From Pedobacter nyackensis (lineage in GTDB: Bacteria; Bacteroidota; Bacteroidia; Sphingobacteriales; Sphingobacteriaceae), in assembly GCF_900176505.1 (NCBI RefSeq), contig NZ_FWYB01000012.1, positions 107,241 through 171,240 of the forward strand: a DNA stretch of 64,000 nt, in the 5' to 3' direction. Position 1 is the first letter of the stretch. Every line of letters begins with the position of its first letter. The notes under the pieces are model-generated. The model was not told the origin of the DNA, made no database searches, and saw only the letters and a list, made by a program, of their open reading frames with translations. The translations under genes were made by a program, and so were the position numbers. Positions 1 through 8,952 of the stretch are shown piece by piece.

Positions 1-1284
1 GATTACGCTGCAATGGGCTTGTTTGCCGAGGCTGTTGATTTGCTTAGCTATGCCATTAAAGAGGAGGGGACAAGTCCACTTGTTTATTATTACATGGCTT
101 TTTTCTATGGGCATATGGGGGAGGAGAAAGAAGTGAGCAGCTGGCTTAACCAAGCGGCGCGGGCAGACTCCTACCTTTGTTTCCCTAATCGTTTGGAGGA
201 AATTAAGGTATTGGAATTTGCAATTTCAAGAAACCCATCGGATGCAAGGGCGCCTTATTATTTGGGTAATTTGTTTTATGATAAACGTCAATATCAGGAG
301 GCAATAGCTTATTGGGAATCTTCAGCGAAGTTAGACGGGAACTTTCCTACGGTACAAAGAAACTTAGGGATTGCCTATTATAATAAGCTGAATGATGCTG
401 AAAGCGCATTGACTAGTTTTGAGGCCGCATTTAGGCTTGACCCAACTGACGACCGGTTGCTGATGGAACTTCACCAGTTATACCTAAAACTGAATGATAC
501 TCCTCAAAAACGACTACTCTTCCTGGAACAACATCTCAATACAATAGAGGAGCGTGATGATGTTTACCTTGAACGGGTAGCGATTTATAATTTCCTGGGC
601 GACTATGAACGGGCATTTGAATTGATAATGAACAGGAAATTTCATCCCTGGGAAGGGGGCGAAGGAAAGGTGTCCGGTCAGTATGTACTTAGTTTAACAC
701 AATTGGCCAGAATTAAAATTGAATCCGGAGCATTTTCCGAAGCTATTGACCTGTTGGTAAAGGCCCAGGTTTACCCACATAATTTAGGGGAAGGAAAGCT
801 TTTTGGATCAATAGAAAATGACATCTTTTATTTTATGGGCTGTGCTTACGAAGGATTAAATGATGAAGCTTCGGCAAGAAAATATTTTAATAAAGCAACT
901 TTAGGTACGAATGAACCCAGCGCAGCAATTTTTTATAACGATCAGCAACCTGATAAGATATTCTATCAGGGGCTAGCCTGGAAGAAACTAGGAAATCTGG
1001 AAAAAGCGCAGCATATTTTTGATAAGTTAATTGATTATGGTGACCTGCATATTAATGATGAGGTGGAAATCGATTATTTTGCAGTTTCTTTACCGAGTTT
1101 ATCGGTGTTTGAAGATGACCTTGAAGTAAGAAATAAAGTGCATTGCTATTTTATTAAAGGATTGGGCCTACTTGGGAATGGATGTGTTGAGGAAGCGAAT
1201 GAAGCTTTTCAAAAAGTACTTGCGCTTAATTCCTCGCACCAGGGAGCTCAGTTACATTTTGAAATACAAAAACAAGTAAATTAA
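1..1284 (+). CDS. DUF5107-type tetratricopeptide repeat protein, 3' part
   Basis: The reading frame is open from base 1, so the gene begins upstream of the window and only about 427 C-terminal residues are seen. The visible part is a string of helical TPR-like repeats (for example residues around YYLGNLFYDKRQYQEAIAYW and a later AWKKLGNLEKAQHIFDKL). In Bacteroidota, long proteins with an N-terminal DUF5107 beta-sandwich and this type of TPR tail occur in polysaccharide utilisation loci, and this one sits 55 bases before a GH2 gene on the same strand. That suggests a role in glycan handling, but the N-terminal domain that would confirm the family is outside the window. Family assignment is by resemblance; the TPR call is firm. 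Confidence 0.75.
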   Translation, partial: DYAAMGLFAEAVDLLSYAIKEEGTSPLVYYYMAFFYGHMGEEKEVSSWLNQAARADSYLCFPNRLEEIKVLEFAISRNPSDARAPYYLGNLFYDKRQYQEAIAYWESSAKLDGNFPTVQRNLGIAYYNKLNDAESALTSFEAAFRLDPTDDRLLMELHQLYLKLNDTPQKRLLFLEQHLNTIEERDDVYLERVAIYNFLGDYERAFELIMNRKFHPWEGGEGKVSGQYVLSLTQLARIKIESGAFSEAIDLLVKAQVYPHNLGEGKLFGSIENDIFYFMGCAYEGLNDEASARKYFNKATLGTNEPSAAIFYNDQQPDKIFYQGLAWKKLGNLEKAQHIFDKLIDYGDLHINDEVEIDYFAVSLPSLSVFEDDLEVRNKVHCYFIKGLGLLGNGCVEEANEAFQKVLALNSSHQGAQLHFEIQKQVN

Positions 1285-1339
1285 TTTAACGAATATCAGT
1301 TGGAATAAGTAAAGGATTAAACATAGACTACCTACAATA

Positions 1340-3889
1340 ATGAATTGCAAAAGATTTTTTTTCAGGACTGCGTTCCTGATATTGATACTTGGTACCATAG
1401 GGTTCAAACAAGTACTATCCCAGCCTAAAGCTATTGTTAGGATGGGGTCTTTGAATACAGTTTCTTTTGATCAAGGTTGGTTATTTGCCCGATATGGTTT
1501 ACAACCAGACGGTACAAGGAAAGAAGAACCATCTGGTTTGGAGGCTTCTGGATTCGAAGATATCAGCTGGAAAAAATTGAACTTACCACATGACTGGGCC
1601 ATTACCGGCCCTTTTAGAATTGATCTTGAAGGTGCAACTGGTAAACTGCCCTGGAAAGGAATTGGGTGGTATAGAAAGCACTTTACTGTAAATGGATCCG
1701 ATGCAGGGAAACGGGTTTTTGTAGATTTTGACGGCGCAATGGCTAACGCAAAAGTTTGGCTCAATGGCAAATACATTGGAACCTGGCCTTATGGATATTC
1801 CTCTTTCCGAATGGATTTAACACCCTTTCTTCAGTTTGGAAAAGAAAATGTTTTGGCTGTTCGTTTAGACACGGAGAACTGGGATTCACGTTGGTATCCG
1901 GGCGCCGGAATTTATCGTCATGTCTGGCTGGTAAAGACTGATCCGATACACGTGAATCATTATGGAACTTACATTACCACTCCTCAGGTTTCTGATCAGA
2001 ACGCGGTTGTGAACATTGAAACAACAATAAATAATCAATCCTTAAAAAGTGAAAAAGCTATTGTAAAGACAAGCTTGTTTGAGCTAGACGCTTCGGATAA
2101 GCCCACACTTAAGGTAGCGGTTACAAAAGATACAATCATTGTAATTAATCCGGGCGAAAAGAAGTTGACCTCATCAAGAGCAGTCATTGATATGCCTAAA
2201 CGTTGGAGTATTGAAAGTCCTCATCGTTATGTTGCGCAAACAACAATCCATATAAAGGGAAAAGTAGTTGATACTTATTTCACACCTTTTGGTATCAGAA
2301 CGCTGGAGTTTACAGCCAAAAACGGCTTTTTATTAAATGGTAAGCGTGTTCAGATTCAAGGAACATGTAATCATCATGACTTAGGAGCACTTGGTGCAGC
2401 CTTTAATCTTAGTGCTTTAACCCGTCAGCTGAAGTTATTAAAGGAAATGGGCTGTAACTCTTTGCGCACTTCGCATAATCCACCTGCTCCGGAGTTATTG
2501 GAACTGGCTGATAAAATGGGATTTCTCGTTTGGGATGAAGCTTTTGACAGCTGGAAAAAAGGAAAACGTAAAAATGATTACAACAAAATTTTTGATGAGT
2601 GGCATGAAAAGGATTTAATGGCATTAGTGCATCGCGATCGTAATCATCCTTCTGTTTTTATATGGTCAATCGGGAATGAAGTTATGGAACAACAAAATGT
2701 TGAACTTACTAAACATCTGGTGGATATTGTACATCGGGAAGATCCTACCCGTCCCGTTTCTAACGGTTATAACGATCCTGATGGAGGTCGTAATTCAGGT
2801 GCTGTTGTGGCATTAGATTTAATGGGGGTAAATTATTTCTTTGATCAACAACCTCGTTGGGATGCTGATCCGAGATATGCCAATAAGCCGACTTTAGGGA
2901 GTGAGACATCTTCTTGTGTGAGTTCACGTGGAGAATATTTTTTCGGTGGTACAGAATACAAAAACTGGCAAATTACATCTTACGATGTTGCAAAACCAGG
3001 CTGGGGCTGCTCTCCGGATGAGCAATTCAGAACTAATGCCAAATATCCGCATCTGTTAGGTGAATACGTTTGGACCGGTTTTGACTATTTAGGAGAACCT
3101 ACACCTTACAATTCAGATGAAACGAACCTGCTCAATTTCAGAGCCGATGCAAGTAAAAAAGAGGAATTAGAAAAACAGTTAGCATTAATTCGTAAAAACA
3201 ATCCACCTTCAAGAAGCAGTTATTTTGGGATTATTGATTTAGCCGGTTTTCCTAAGGATCGCTTCTATAGTTACCAGGCACATTGGCGCCCGGATTTTCC
3301 AATGGCACATATTCTTCCTCACTGGAACTGGCCTGAGCGCATTGATTCCATTACACCTGTACATGTTTACACCTCGGGAGATGAAGCAGAACTGTTTTTA
3401 AACGGTAAAAGCCTAGGCCGTAAAATTAAAGCGCCAGGGAAGGATTTTCGTTTGGTTTGGGATAAAGTAATGTATAAACCAGGTGTGTTAAAAGTGGTTA
3501 GTTATAAAAATGGAAAACTCTGGGCAACGGATGTAGTGAAAACTACGGGTGTAATGAGCAAGCTTACCCTTTCAGCTGATCGAAAGACCATTAAATCGGA
3601 CAAGGATGATTTGTGCTTTATCACGGTGAAAGTAACGGATGAATCAGGTTTGATAGTGCCGCGGTCGAATCCGTCTATACGTTTTTCGATTGAAGGACCG
3701 GGGGAAATCGTTGCAACCGACAATGGTGACGCAACCAGTTTTGTATCTTTTCAAAATCATGAACGACCGGCTTTTAATGGAATGGCATTGGTGATTGTGA
3801 AAGCAAGGAAGGGTGCTAAAGGTATCATTACGGTTAAGGCAGAAAGTAAAGGTTTAACCAGGGGAGCTACAAAAATTCAGGTTCAATAA
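1340..3889 (+). CDS. Glycoside hydrolase family 2, beta-galactosidase-like, secreted
   Basis: An 849-residue exported enzyme expected to remove terminal beta-linked galactose or a related sugar. A signal peptide covers roughly residues 1-27 (basic start, hydrophobic core, ending near LSQ). A jelly-roll sugar-binding domain, an immunoglobulin-like domain and a TIM barrel follow in the GH2 order. The acid/base glutamate is in WSIGNEV (E447) and the nucleophile in LGEYVWTGFDYLGEP (E575). The segment after the barrel, beginning near HILPHWNWPE, resembles the DUF4982 domain common in Bacteroidota GH2 enzymes. It lies 55 bases after the TPR gene, and a possible hairpin (3950-3970) separates it from the GntR operon. 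Exact specificity (galactosidase, glucuronidase or mannosidase) cannot be read from the sequence. Confidence 0.9.
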   Translation: MNCKRFFFRTAFLILILGTIGFKQVLSQPKAIVRMGSLNTVSFDQGWLFARYGLQPDGTRKEEPSGLEASGFEDISWKKLNLPHDWAITGPFRIDLEGATGKLPWKGIGWYRKHFTVNGSDAGKRVFVDFDGAMANAKVWLNGKYIGTWPYGYSSFRMDLTPFLQFGKENVLAVRLDTENWDSRWYPGAGIYRHVWLVKTDPIHVNHYGTYITTPQVSDQNAVVNIETTINNQSLKSEKAIVKTSLFELDASDKPTLKVAVTKDTIIVINPGEKKLTSSRAVIDMPKRWSIESPHRYVAQTTIHIKGKVVDTYFTPFGIRTLEFTAKNGFLLNGKRVQIQGTCNHHDLGALGAAFNLSALTRQLKLLKEMGCNSLRTSHNPPAPELLELADKMGFLVWDEAFDSWKKGKRKNDYNKIFDEWHEKDLMALVHRDRNHPSVFIWSIGNEVMEQQNVELTKHLVDIVHREDPTRPVSNGYNDPDGGRNSGAVVALDLMGVNYFFDQQPRWDADPRYANKPTLGSETSSCVSSRGEYFFGGTEYKNWQITSYDVAKPGWGCSPDEQFRTNAKYPHLLGEYVWTGFDYLGEPTPYNSDETNLLNFRADASKKEELEKQLALIRKNNPPSRSSYFGIIDLAGFPKDRFYSYQAHWRPDFPMAHILPHWNWPERIDSITPVHVYTSGDEAELFLNGKSLGRKIKAPGKDFRLVWDKVMYKPGVLKVVSYKNGKLWATDVVKTTGVMSKLTLSADRKTIKSDKDDLCFITVKVTDESGLIVPRSNPSIRFSIEGPGEIVATDNGDATSFVSFQNHERPAFNGMALVIVKARKGAKGIITVKAESKGLTRGATKIQVQ

Positions 3890-3949
3890 TCAGCCAAACT
3901 AAAAACTCCTTCTACCAGGTTTAATCAGCATCCGGTTAAATATCCTAGA

Positions 3950-3970
3950 GGTCATGTCGCTGTTATGACC
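3950..3970. repeat. Short inverted repeat upstream of gntR
   Basis: GGTCAT (3950-3955) and ATGACC (3965-3970) form a perfect 6-bp inverted repeat with a 9-base spacer. It lies between the GH2 stop and the GntR-family gene. No T-run follows, so a terminator is unlikely. It could be an operator for the adjacent regulator, but this is a guess from position and symmetry only. Confidence 0.3.
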
Positions 3971-4069
3971 AATTTAAGCCTTTCCGCCTGCACATCACTT
4001 GAAAAAAAATAACTGGAACTATTGCGGTTTATAAAAAAGTGTTTTTATATTAGTAATATGTTTGAACAT

Positions 4070-4810
4070 ATGAACAAAATACCATTACTTAATCACGACA
4101 GCAAAATACCATTGAATAAACAGGCTGAGGATGTATTGAGGTCTTTGATTCAGCTTCCTGAATTTAGCAATGGATCATTATTTCCAAAAGAGACTGATCT
4201 TGCTCAGCGTTGGAGCATTTCCAGGAATACATTGCGACAAGCAATCAATAATCTTGTTAAAGAAGGTTTGCTTGAAAGAAAGAAAAGAGTAGGAACACGG
4301 GTTACAAAACAAAAGATCTCTACAAATCTCAACAATTGGATGAGTTTTACGCATGAAATGGAGAGCATGGGGTTGTCCTTTAAGAACCTGTTGCTTAGCG
4401 TTGAAAAGATAGCCGTGGATGAGGAGGTAGGCCAAAGTCTTCAAATCCATGCGGAAACAGAAGTGATATGTTTAAAACGGGTTCGCAGTACAGATGAAAA
4501 TCCAATGGTTTATTTTGAGTCCTATTTTCATCCACGTATAGGTATTTCGGAAAATGAAAACTTTGAAAAGCCTTTGTACGAGTTGTTAGATGAGCAGTAC
4601 AATGTAATGCCTGTTTATTCGCAGGAAGAAATTAAGGCTGTTGCAGCGGTAGGTAAAATTGCTGAAATCCTCAAAATAAAAGAAGGGGAGCCCTTATTGG
4701 AAAGAAAAAGGCTGGTCCTTGATGCCGCAAGAAGACCCATTGAGTATAATGTGTGTTATTACAGAAGTGACTGGTTTACTTATAGCATAGAAATAAAGCA
4801 TTCAGTTTAA
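4070..4810 (+). CDS. GntR/HutC-family transcriptional regulator (UTRA domain)
   Basis: A sugar-responsive repressor or activator of about 246 residues. The N-terminal 70 or so residues form the GntR winged helix (KIPLNKQAEDVLRSLI, then SISRNTLRQAINNLVKEG and the wing LLERKKRVGTRV). The remainder is a UTRA effector domain (VICLKRVRSTDENPMVYFES, YDVMPVYSQEE-like region, ending near YNVCYYRSDWF), which in HutC-type regulators binds a small metabolite, often a phosphorylated sugar. Start: ATG at 4070 gives the usual short N-terminus; in-frame ATG 4058 and TTG 4022 are possible. Only 19 bases separate it from the isomerase-fusion gene, so it is probably the first gene of the 4070-13952 operon and senses the sugar that operon consumes. 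Confidence 0.88.
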   Translation: MNKIPLLNHDSKIPLNKQAEDVLRSLIQLPEFSNGSLFPKETDLAQRWSISRNTLRQAINNLVKEGLLERKKRVGTRVTKQKISTNLNNWMSFTHEMESMGLSFKNLLLSVEKIAVDEEVGQSLQIHAETEVICLKRVRSTDENPMVYFESYFHPRIGISENENFEKPLYELLDEQYNVMPVYSQEEIKAVAAVGKIAEILKIKEGEPLLERKRLVLDAARRPIEYNVCYYRSDWFTYSIEIKHSV

Positions 4811-4829
4811 AAAATATTACGAATTACCA

Positions 4830-6608
4830 ATGGAAAATATTCAAACAGTACGAAATACAACACAATCCTTATTGCCGCTTACCAGCTCTTCTCATGCTCA
4901 TCAATCCTATAATATTGTCCCAACTTTTAGTACGCAATATGCAGTACAAGCGGGTTATGATTCATTGGCTCAAAGTTTATTAGCTGAAAAGGCTGTAATA
5001 ATCGATGGTTTTGGTGGTGTATTATGGGAATCGTTCCGAATGAATTTACAGCAGCACTTTGACCGGTACGGCAAAAGAGTATCGTGGCATAATATAGATT
5101 CCTGCTTAAAAACTCCTGAACAAATAAACGAAATGATTGCCCCTAATTTAAATGGCAACGATCCTGTATTTGGGAAGAAATATGTAGGCAACCTGATTGA
5201 TTTCTTTGACGAAGAAAAAATAAAGTCATTAACGTGCAGTAACGATGTTGATTTATGCATTGTTTACGGAACGGGAGCGATGTTAAGTAATTGGCAGGGT
5301 CCTCTTATTTATGTGGATGTTCCAAAAAATGAAATTAAGTATCGCATGTGGGCTAAGAGTATTACAAACCTCGGGGCGATAGATGTATTTGAGAATACTC
5401 AGATGTACAAACGGTTCTATTTTGTTGACTGGCCTGTATTAAACAAACATAAAGAACTACTGCTTTCTAAGCTTGATTATGTAGTTGATGAGCAACGTAT
5501 AAATGAAATTACCTGGATGCGAGGAGAATATTTCAGGAACACACTGGATGCCATGTTTGAACAACCTTTTAGAGCCAGGCCCTGGTTTGAAGCGGGGGTG
5601 TGGGGCGGAAATTGGATGAAGAAAAACATTAAAGAGCTGCCTCAGGATGAGGTAAATTATGCCTGGTCTTTTGAATTAATTGTGCCTGAAAATGGAATCG
5701 TGCTGGAAGGTAATAAACATCTGTTGGAGATTTCTTTCGATTTTCTTTTGTTCCGAAATAATCATAAACTGTTGGGAAAAGCGGCTCATAGGTTCGGTAA
5801 TGAATTCCCAATACGTTTCGATTTTCTGGATACCTATGATGGAGGCAATCTTTCTATTCAGTGTCATCCAAGAACCAAATATATCCAGGAGCATTTCGGA
5901 GAAACATTTACCCAGGATGAGACTTACTACATCTTAGATTGCGAGCCAGACGCCGATGTTTATTTAGGCTTTCAGGATGATATTAATCCGGATGAGTTCA
6001 AACAAGCATTGCTTGATGCGCAGAACAATGGCGTAGAAATGCCAGTAGAAAAGTATGTGCAAAAGTACAAGGCGCATAAACACGATTTATTCCTTATTCC
6101 GAACGGAACCGTTCATGCTTCGGGCAAAAATAATATGGTGCTGGAAATTAGCAGTACGCCATACATTTTTACGTTTAAAATGTACGATTGGCTTCGTCTG
6201 GATCTTAATGGCAGCCCGCGTCCCATCAATATAGAACATGCTTTTAATAATCTATATTTTGACCGAAAAGGTGATTATGTTGCGCAAGAGTTGATTTCGC
6301 ACCCTATAGTAATAAAAGAATGGCCAGAGGGCAAATTGATGAAGCTGCCTACTCATGCAGAACATTTTTACACTGTTGACCGATATGAGTTTACGGGAGA
6401 AACGGTTATTGCTACACAAGGACAATGTCATATATGCATGTTGGTTGAAGGAGCATCAGTTGAGATAACGGTTGGAAACAACAATACTGTATTTCAATAT
6501 GCCGAAACATTTGTGATTCCTGCTGCGATAGAACAGTATACCGTTCGCAATCAAGGAACACAAAAAGCCTTTTTAGTTGTCGCTTATGTAAAGGATAATC
6601 ATTGCTAA
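4830..6608 (+). CDS. Type I phosphomannose isomerase fused to a kinase-like N-terminal domain
   Basis: A 592-residue cytoplasmic protein of two parts. The C-terminal half is a cupin phosphomannose isomerase, which interconverts mannose-6-phosphate and fructose-6-phosphate. The expected zinc ligands are visible: Q344 and H346 in QCHP, E364 in QDETYYIL and H429 in PNGTVHASG. The first roughly 230 residues look like a nucleoside/sugar kinase fold (hydrophobic strand, then IIDGFGGVLWESF at 57-69, a DVDLCIVYG strand and YVDVPKNEIKYRMW), but the P-loop GKS/T is replaced by VLWES, so ATP binding in the normal way is doubtful. It lies between gntR and the sugar porter, fitting catabolism of an imported hexose after phosphorylation elsewhere. 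The isomerase call is strong; the N-terminal role is unknown. Confidence 0.85.
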   Translation: MENIQTVRNTTQSLLPLTSSSHAHQSYNIVPTFSTQYAVQAGYDSLAQSLLAEKAVIIDGFGGVLWESFRMNLQQHFDRYGKRVSWHNIDSCLKTPEQINEMIAPNLNGNDPVFGKKYVGNLIDFFDEEKIKSLTCSNDVDLCIVYGTGAMLSNWQGPLIYVDVPKNEIKYRMWAKSITNLGAIDVFENTQMYKRFYFVDWPVLNKHKELLLSKLDYVVDEQRINEITWMRGEYFRNTLDAMFEQPFRARPWFEAGVWGGNWMKKNIKELPQDEVNYAWSFELIVPENGIVLEGNKHLLEISFDFLLFRNNHKLLGKAAHRFGNEFPIRFDFLDTYDGGNLSIQCHPRTKYIQEHFGETFTQDETYYILDCEPDADVYLGFQDDINPDEFKQALLDAQNNGVEMPVEKYVQKYKAHKHDLFLIPNGTVHASGKNNMVLEISSTPYIFTFKMYDWLRLDLNGSPRPINIEHAFNNLYFDRKGDYVAQELISHPIVIKEWPEGKLMKLPTHAEHFYTVDRYEFTGETVIATQGQCHICMLVEGASVEITVGNNNTVFQYAETFVIPAAIEQYTVRNQGTQKAFLVVAYVKDNHC

Positions 6609-6666
6609 AACCCGAATTCCAATTGACCTATTAAAAAACGAACCACGTTTAAGAACTAAAACTATT

Positions 6667-8082
6667 ATGGAAACAAAAGGAACAAATTACTTTATTTTTC
6701 TCATCACGCTTATTGCAGCATTGGGAGGATTTTTATTTGGTTTTGATATGGCTGTAGTGAGCGGTATTATTGAGCCGTTAAAATTGCAATATGGATTATC
6801 CTCCGCACAGGAAGGATGGTTTGTATCTTGTGCTTTATTGGGTTGTATTGTTGGTGTGGCTTTTTCTGGGTATCTCAGCGATAAAATTGGCCGAAGAAAA
6901 GTCTTGTTTATTGCTGCTGTATTGTTTTTAATCAGTGCCATTGGTTTTTCGGTTTCAGCGGAATATGCAATGTTAATTTTCTTCCGTGTACTTGCTGGTG
7001 TAGCTGTAGGTGTAGCCTCTAATGTTTCACCGCTTTATATTTCAGAGGTAGCACCTTCTAAAAAAAGAGGTCAGTTGGTCGTTTTTTATCAACTTGCTAT
7101 TACTGTTGGGATCCTGGCAGCTTATATTAGTAATTTATTTTTACAACGTTACGCTACCTATGCAGGGGCTGGCGATGGTATATTACATTGGTTATTAGTC
7201 GAAAATGTTTGGCGAGGTATGTTTCTTGTTGGGGTTATTCCGGCTGGGGCATTTTGTCTGCTGTTGCTTATTGTACCCGAAAGTCCACGTTGGTTGGTAC
7301 AATATGGAAGAAATGAAGAAGCTTTAACTATTTTAACTAAAATAAACGGAGTAGAAACAGGGCGCCTGGAACTGGATTCTATAAAAGAAATGGCCAGTCA
7401 AAAATCAGGTGGCATTAGCGAGCTCATGCGTTTACCGCTAAGTAAACTCTTAACATTGGCCATGGTGCTTACTGCATTGTCACAATTTAGTGGTATTAAT
7501 GGGGTGATTTTTTACGGACCTACTATTTTAAAATCGGCAGGTATTGTAACCAGCGATGCTTTATTTTATCAGGTAATAATAGGATCTGCCAATGTAATTT
7601 TCACATTCATCGCCATTTCAAAAGTAGACACCTGGGGGCGCAGACCGTTGTATATTTATGGTTCAATATGCGCTGCTTTTGCTTTGGCACTAACAGGAGC
7701 TTGTTTCCTGATGGGTATAACAGGATGGTTTATGCTAGCAAGCATCATTTTGTTCCTTTTGTTCTTCGCTTTTTCTTTGGGCCCATTAAAATTTGTGATT
7801 TCAACAGAAATATTTCCTACGCACATTAGGGGGACGGCTTTGTCTATATGCATTATGACGATGTGGGTTTCCGATTGGGTTGTGAACCTGTTATTTCCCA
7901 TGATGAGAGATGGTTTGGGCATTGCAACTACGTTTTTTATATTCTCATTTTTCTGTATCCTCTCTTTTGTATATGCAAAAAAGAAATTGTTCGAAACTAA
8001 AGGGAAAAGTCTGGAAGAAATTGAAAAAGCCTGGAATTCAGATATAATTAAGGAAGAGAAATTGTCTGTATCAAAAGTTTAA
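6667..8082 (+). CDS. Sugar porter family MFS transporter
   Basis: An inner-membrane sugar:proton symporter of 471 residues with about 12 predicted membrane helices. The family signatures are clear: GRRK at 75-78 between helices 2 and 3, PESPRWL at 204-210 ending helix 6, the SQFSGINGVIFYGP sugar-binding stretch of helix 7, and FETKGKSLEEIE in place of the usual PETKG at the C-terminus. It is 58 bases after the isomerase gene and 29 before the next gene, in the middle of the operon, so it probably brings the released monosaccharide across the inner membrane. Substrate is not predictable beyond a hexose or pentose; the neighbouring phosphomannose isomerase favours mannose or a close relative. 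Confidence 0.93.
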   Translation: METKGTNYFIFLITLIAALGGFLFGFDMAVVSGIIEPLKLQYGLSSAQEGWFVSCALLGCIVGVAFSGYLSDKIGRRKVLFIAAVLFLISAIGFSVSAEYAMLIFFRVLAGVAVGVASNVSPLYISEVAPSKKRGQLVVFYQLAITVGILAAYISNLFLQRYATYAGAGDGILHWLLVENVWRGMFLVGVIPAGAFCLLLLIVPESPRWLVQYGRNEEALTILTKINGVETGRLELDSIKEMASQKSGGISELMRLPLSKLLTLAMVLTALSQFSGINGVIFYGPTILKSAGIVTSDALFYQVIIGSANVIFTFIAISKVDTWGRRPLYIYGSICAAFALALTGACFLMGITGWFMLASIILFLLFFAFSLGPLKFVISTEIFPTHIRGTALSICIMTMWVSDWVVNLLFPMMRDGLGIATTFFIFSFFCILSFVYAKKKLFETKGKSLEEIEKAWNSDIIKEEKLSVSKV

Positions 8083-8111
8083 ATTCCTAAGACGTTAAGA
8101 AACTATAGCTT

Positions 8112-8927
8112 ATGAAATTGGAATTTTATTATCCGCGATGGGGTTCAGAGAATATGGATTGGAATCTCTTTTGTCAAAAAGTAAAGCTAGTTGGATATGA
8201 TGGGATTGAAGCACCTGTACCGGAAGGTCCTGAGGAGCAAAAGGTAATGCTGAATGCATTGAAAAATAACGATTTGCAGTTGATTGGCCAATACTATCAA
8301 TCTTTCGAAAAAGATTTTGAAGAACATAAATCCAATTACGTAAGGCAGTTATATATACTTGCTTCAGTGCAACCGGTAAAAATTAATGCACAAACGGGTA
8401 AAGATTATTTCAGTTTTGAACAGAATGCGGAATTGTTTGTTATTGCCAATACCATCTCGAAGGAAACAGGTATTACCATTTGTCATGAAACGCATCGCAA
8501 TAAGGCTTTATTTGCGGCGCATATCACACATGGTTTTTTAAAAAAGTTACCCGATTTAAGGATAACAGCCGACTTTTCCCATTGGTGTAATGTAGCTGAA
8601 AGTTTACTCGAAGATCAGGAAGAGGCGCTTGCGCTCGCTTGTAAAAATGTGGAACATGTCCATTCAAGGGTAGGGCATGCACAAAGCGCGCAAGTGATAG
8701 ACCCACGCTTACAGGAATTTAAAAATGAAGTGGAAGCGCATTTGAATTGGTGGGATGCAATTTTAAAAGAGCATCAGGATAATAAAAAAGAAGTATTAAC
8801 GATCACAACCGAGTTTGGTCCGGCTCCTTATATGGTTCACTTGCCTTTTACCGATATGCCGATAGCCAGTCAATGGGACATCAACGTACACATGATGCAT
8901 TTGCTGAAAGGGAGATATTGTAAATAA
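8112..8927 (+). CDS. Sugar phosphate isomerase/epimerase (xylose isomerase-like TIM barrel)
   Basis: A 271-residue protein of the AP-endonuclease 2 / xylose isomerase-like TIM-barrel family. The N-terminus MKLEFYYPRWG and YDGIEAPVP match the first barrel strand and metal-side turn; ICHETHRNK, ITADFSHWCNVAES and VEHVHSRVGH supply the acidic and histidine residues that normally hold a divalent metal (E in CHETH, D and H in ADFSHW, H in HVHSR, E in TTEFGPAPY). No signal peptide, so it acts in the cytoplasm. It sits between the porter and the PhyH-like gene and probably epimerises or isomerises a keto- or aldo-sugar brought in by the porter. Which sugar is unknown. Confidence 0.85.
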   Translation: MKLEFYYPRWGSENMDWNLFCQKVKLVGYDGIEAPVPEGPEEQKVMLNALKNNDLQLIGQYYQSFEKDFEEHKSNYVRQLYILASVQPVKINAQTGKDYFSFEQNAELFVIANTISKETGITICHETHRNKALFAAHITHGFLKKLPDLRITADFSHWCNVAESLLEDQEEALALACKNVEHVHSRVGHAQSAQVIDPRLQEFKNEVEAHLNWWDAILKEHQDNKKEVLTITTEFGPAPYMVHLPFTDMPIASQWDINVHMMHLLKGRYCK

Positions 8928-8952
8928 ATATTTTGTGATAAAACAAATAACT

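Noticed and set aside
4057..4064. TATGTTTG as a -7 box for gntR
   Set aside because: It fits the consensus but lies 5 bases before the preferred start and has no TTG at the right distance.
5629..5937. Overlapping frames on both strands inside the isomerase-fusion gene
   Set aside because: They are shadows of a strongly conserved enzyme and show no protein-like features of their own.
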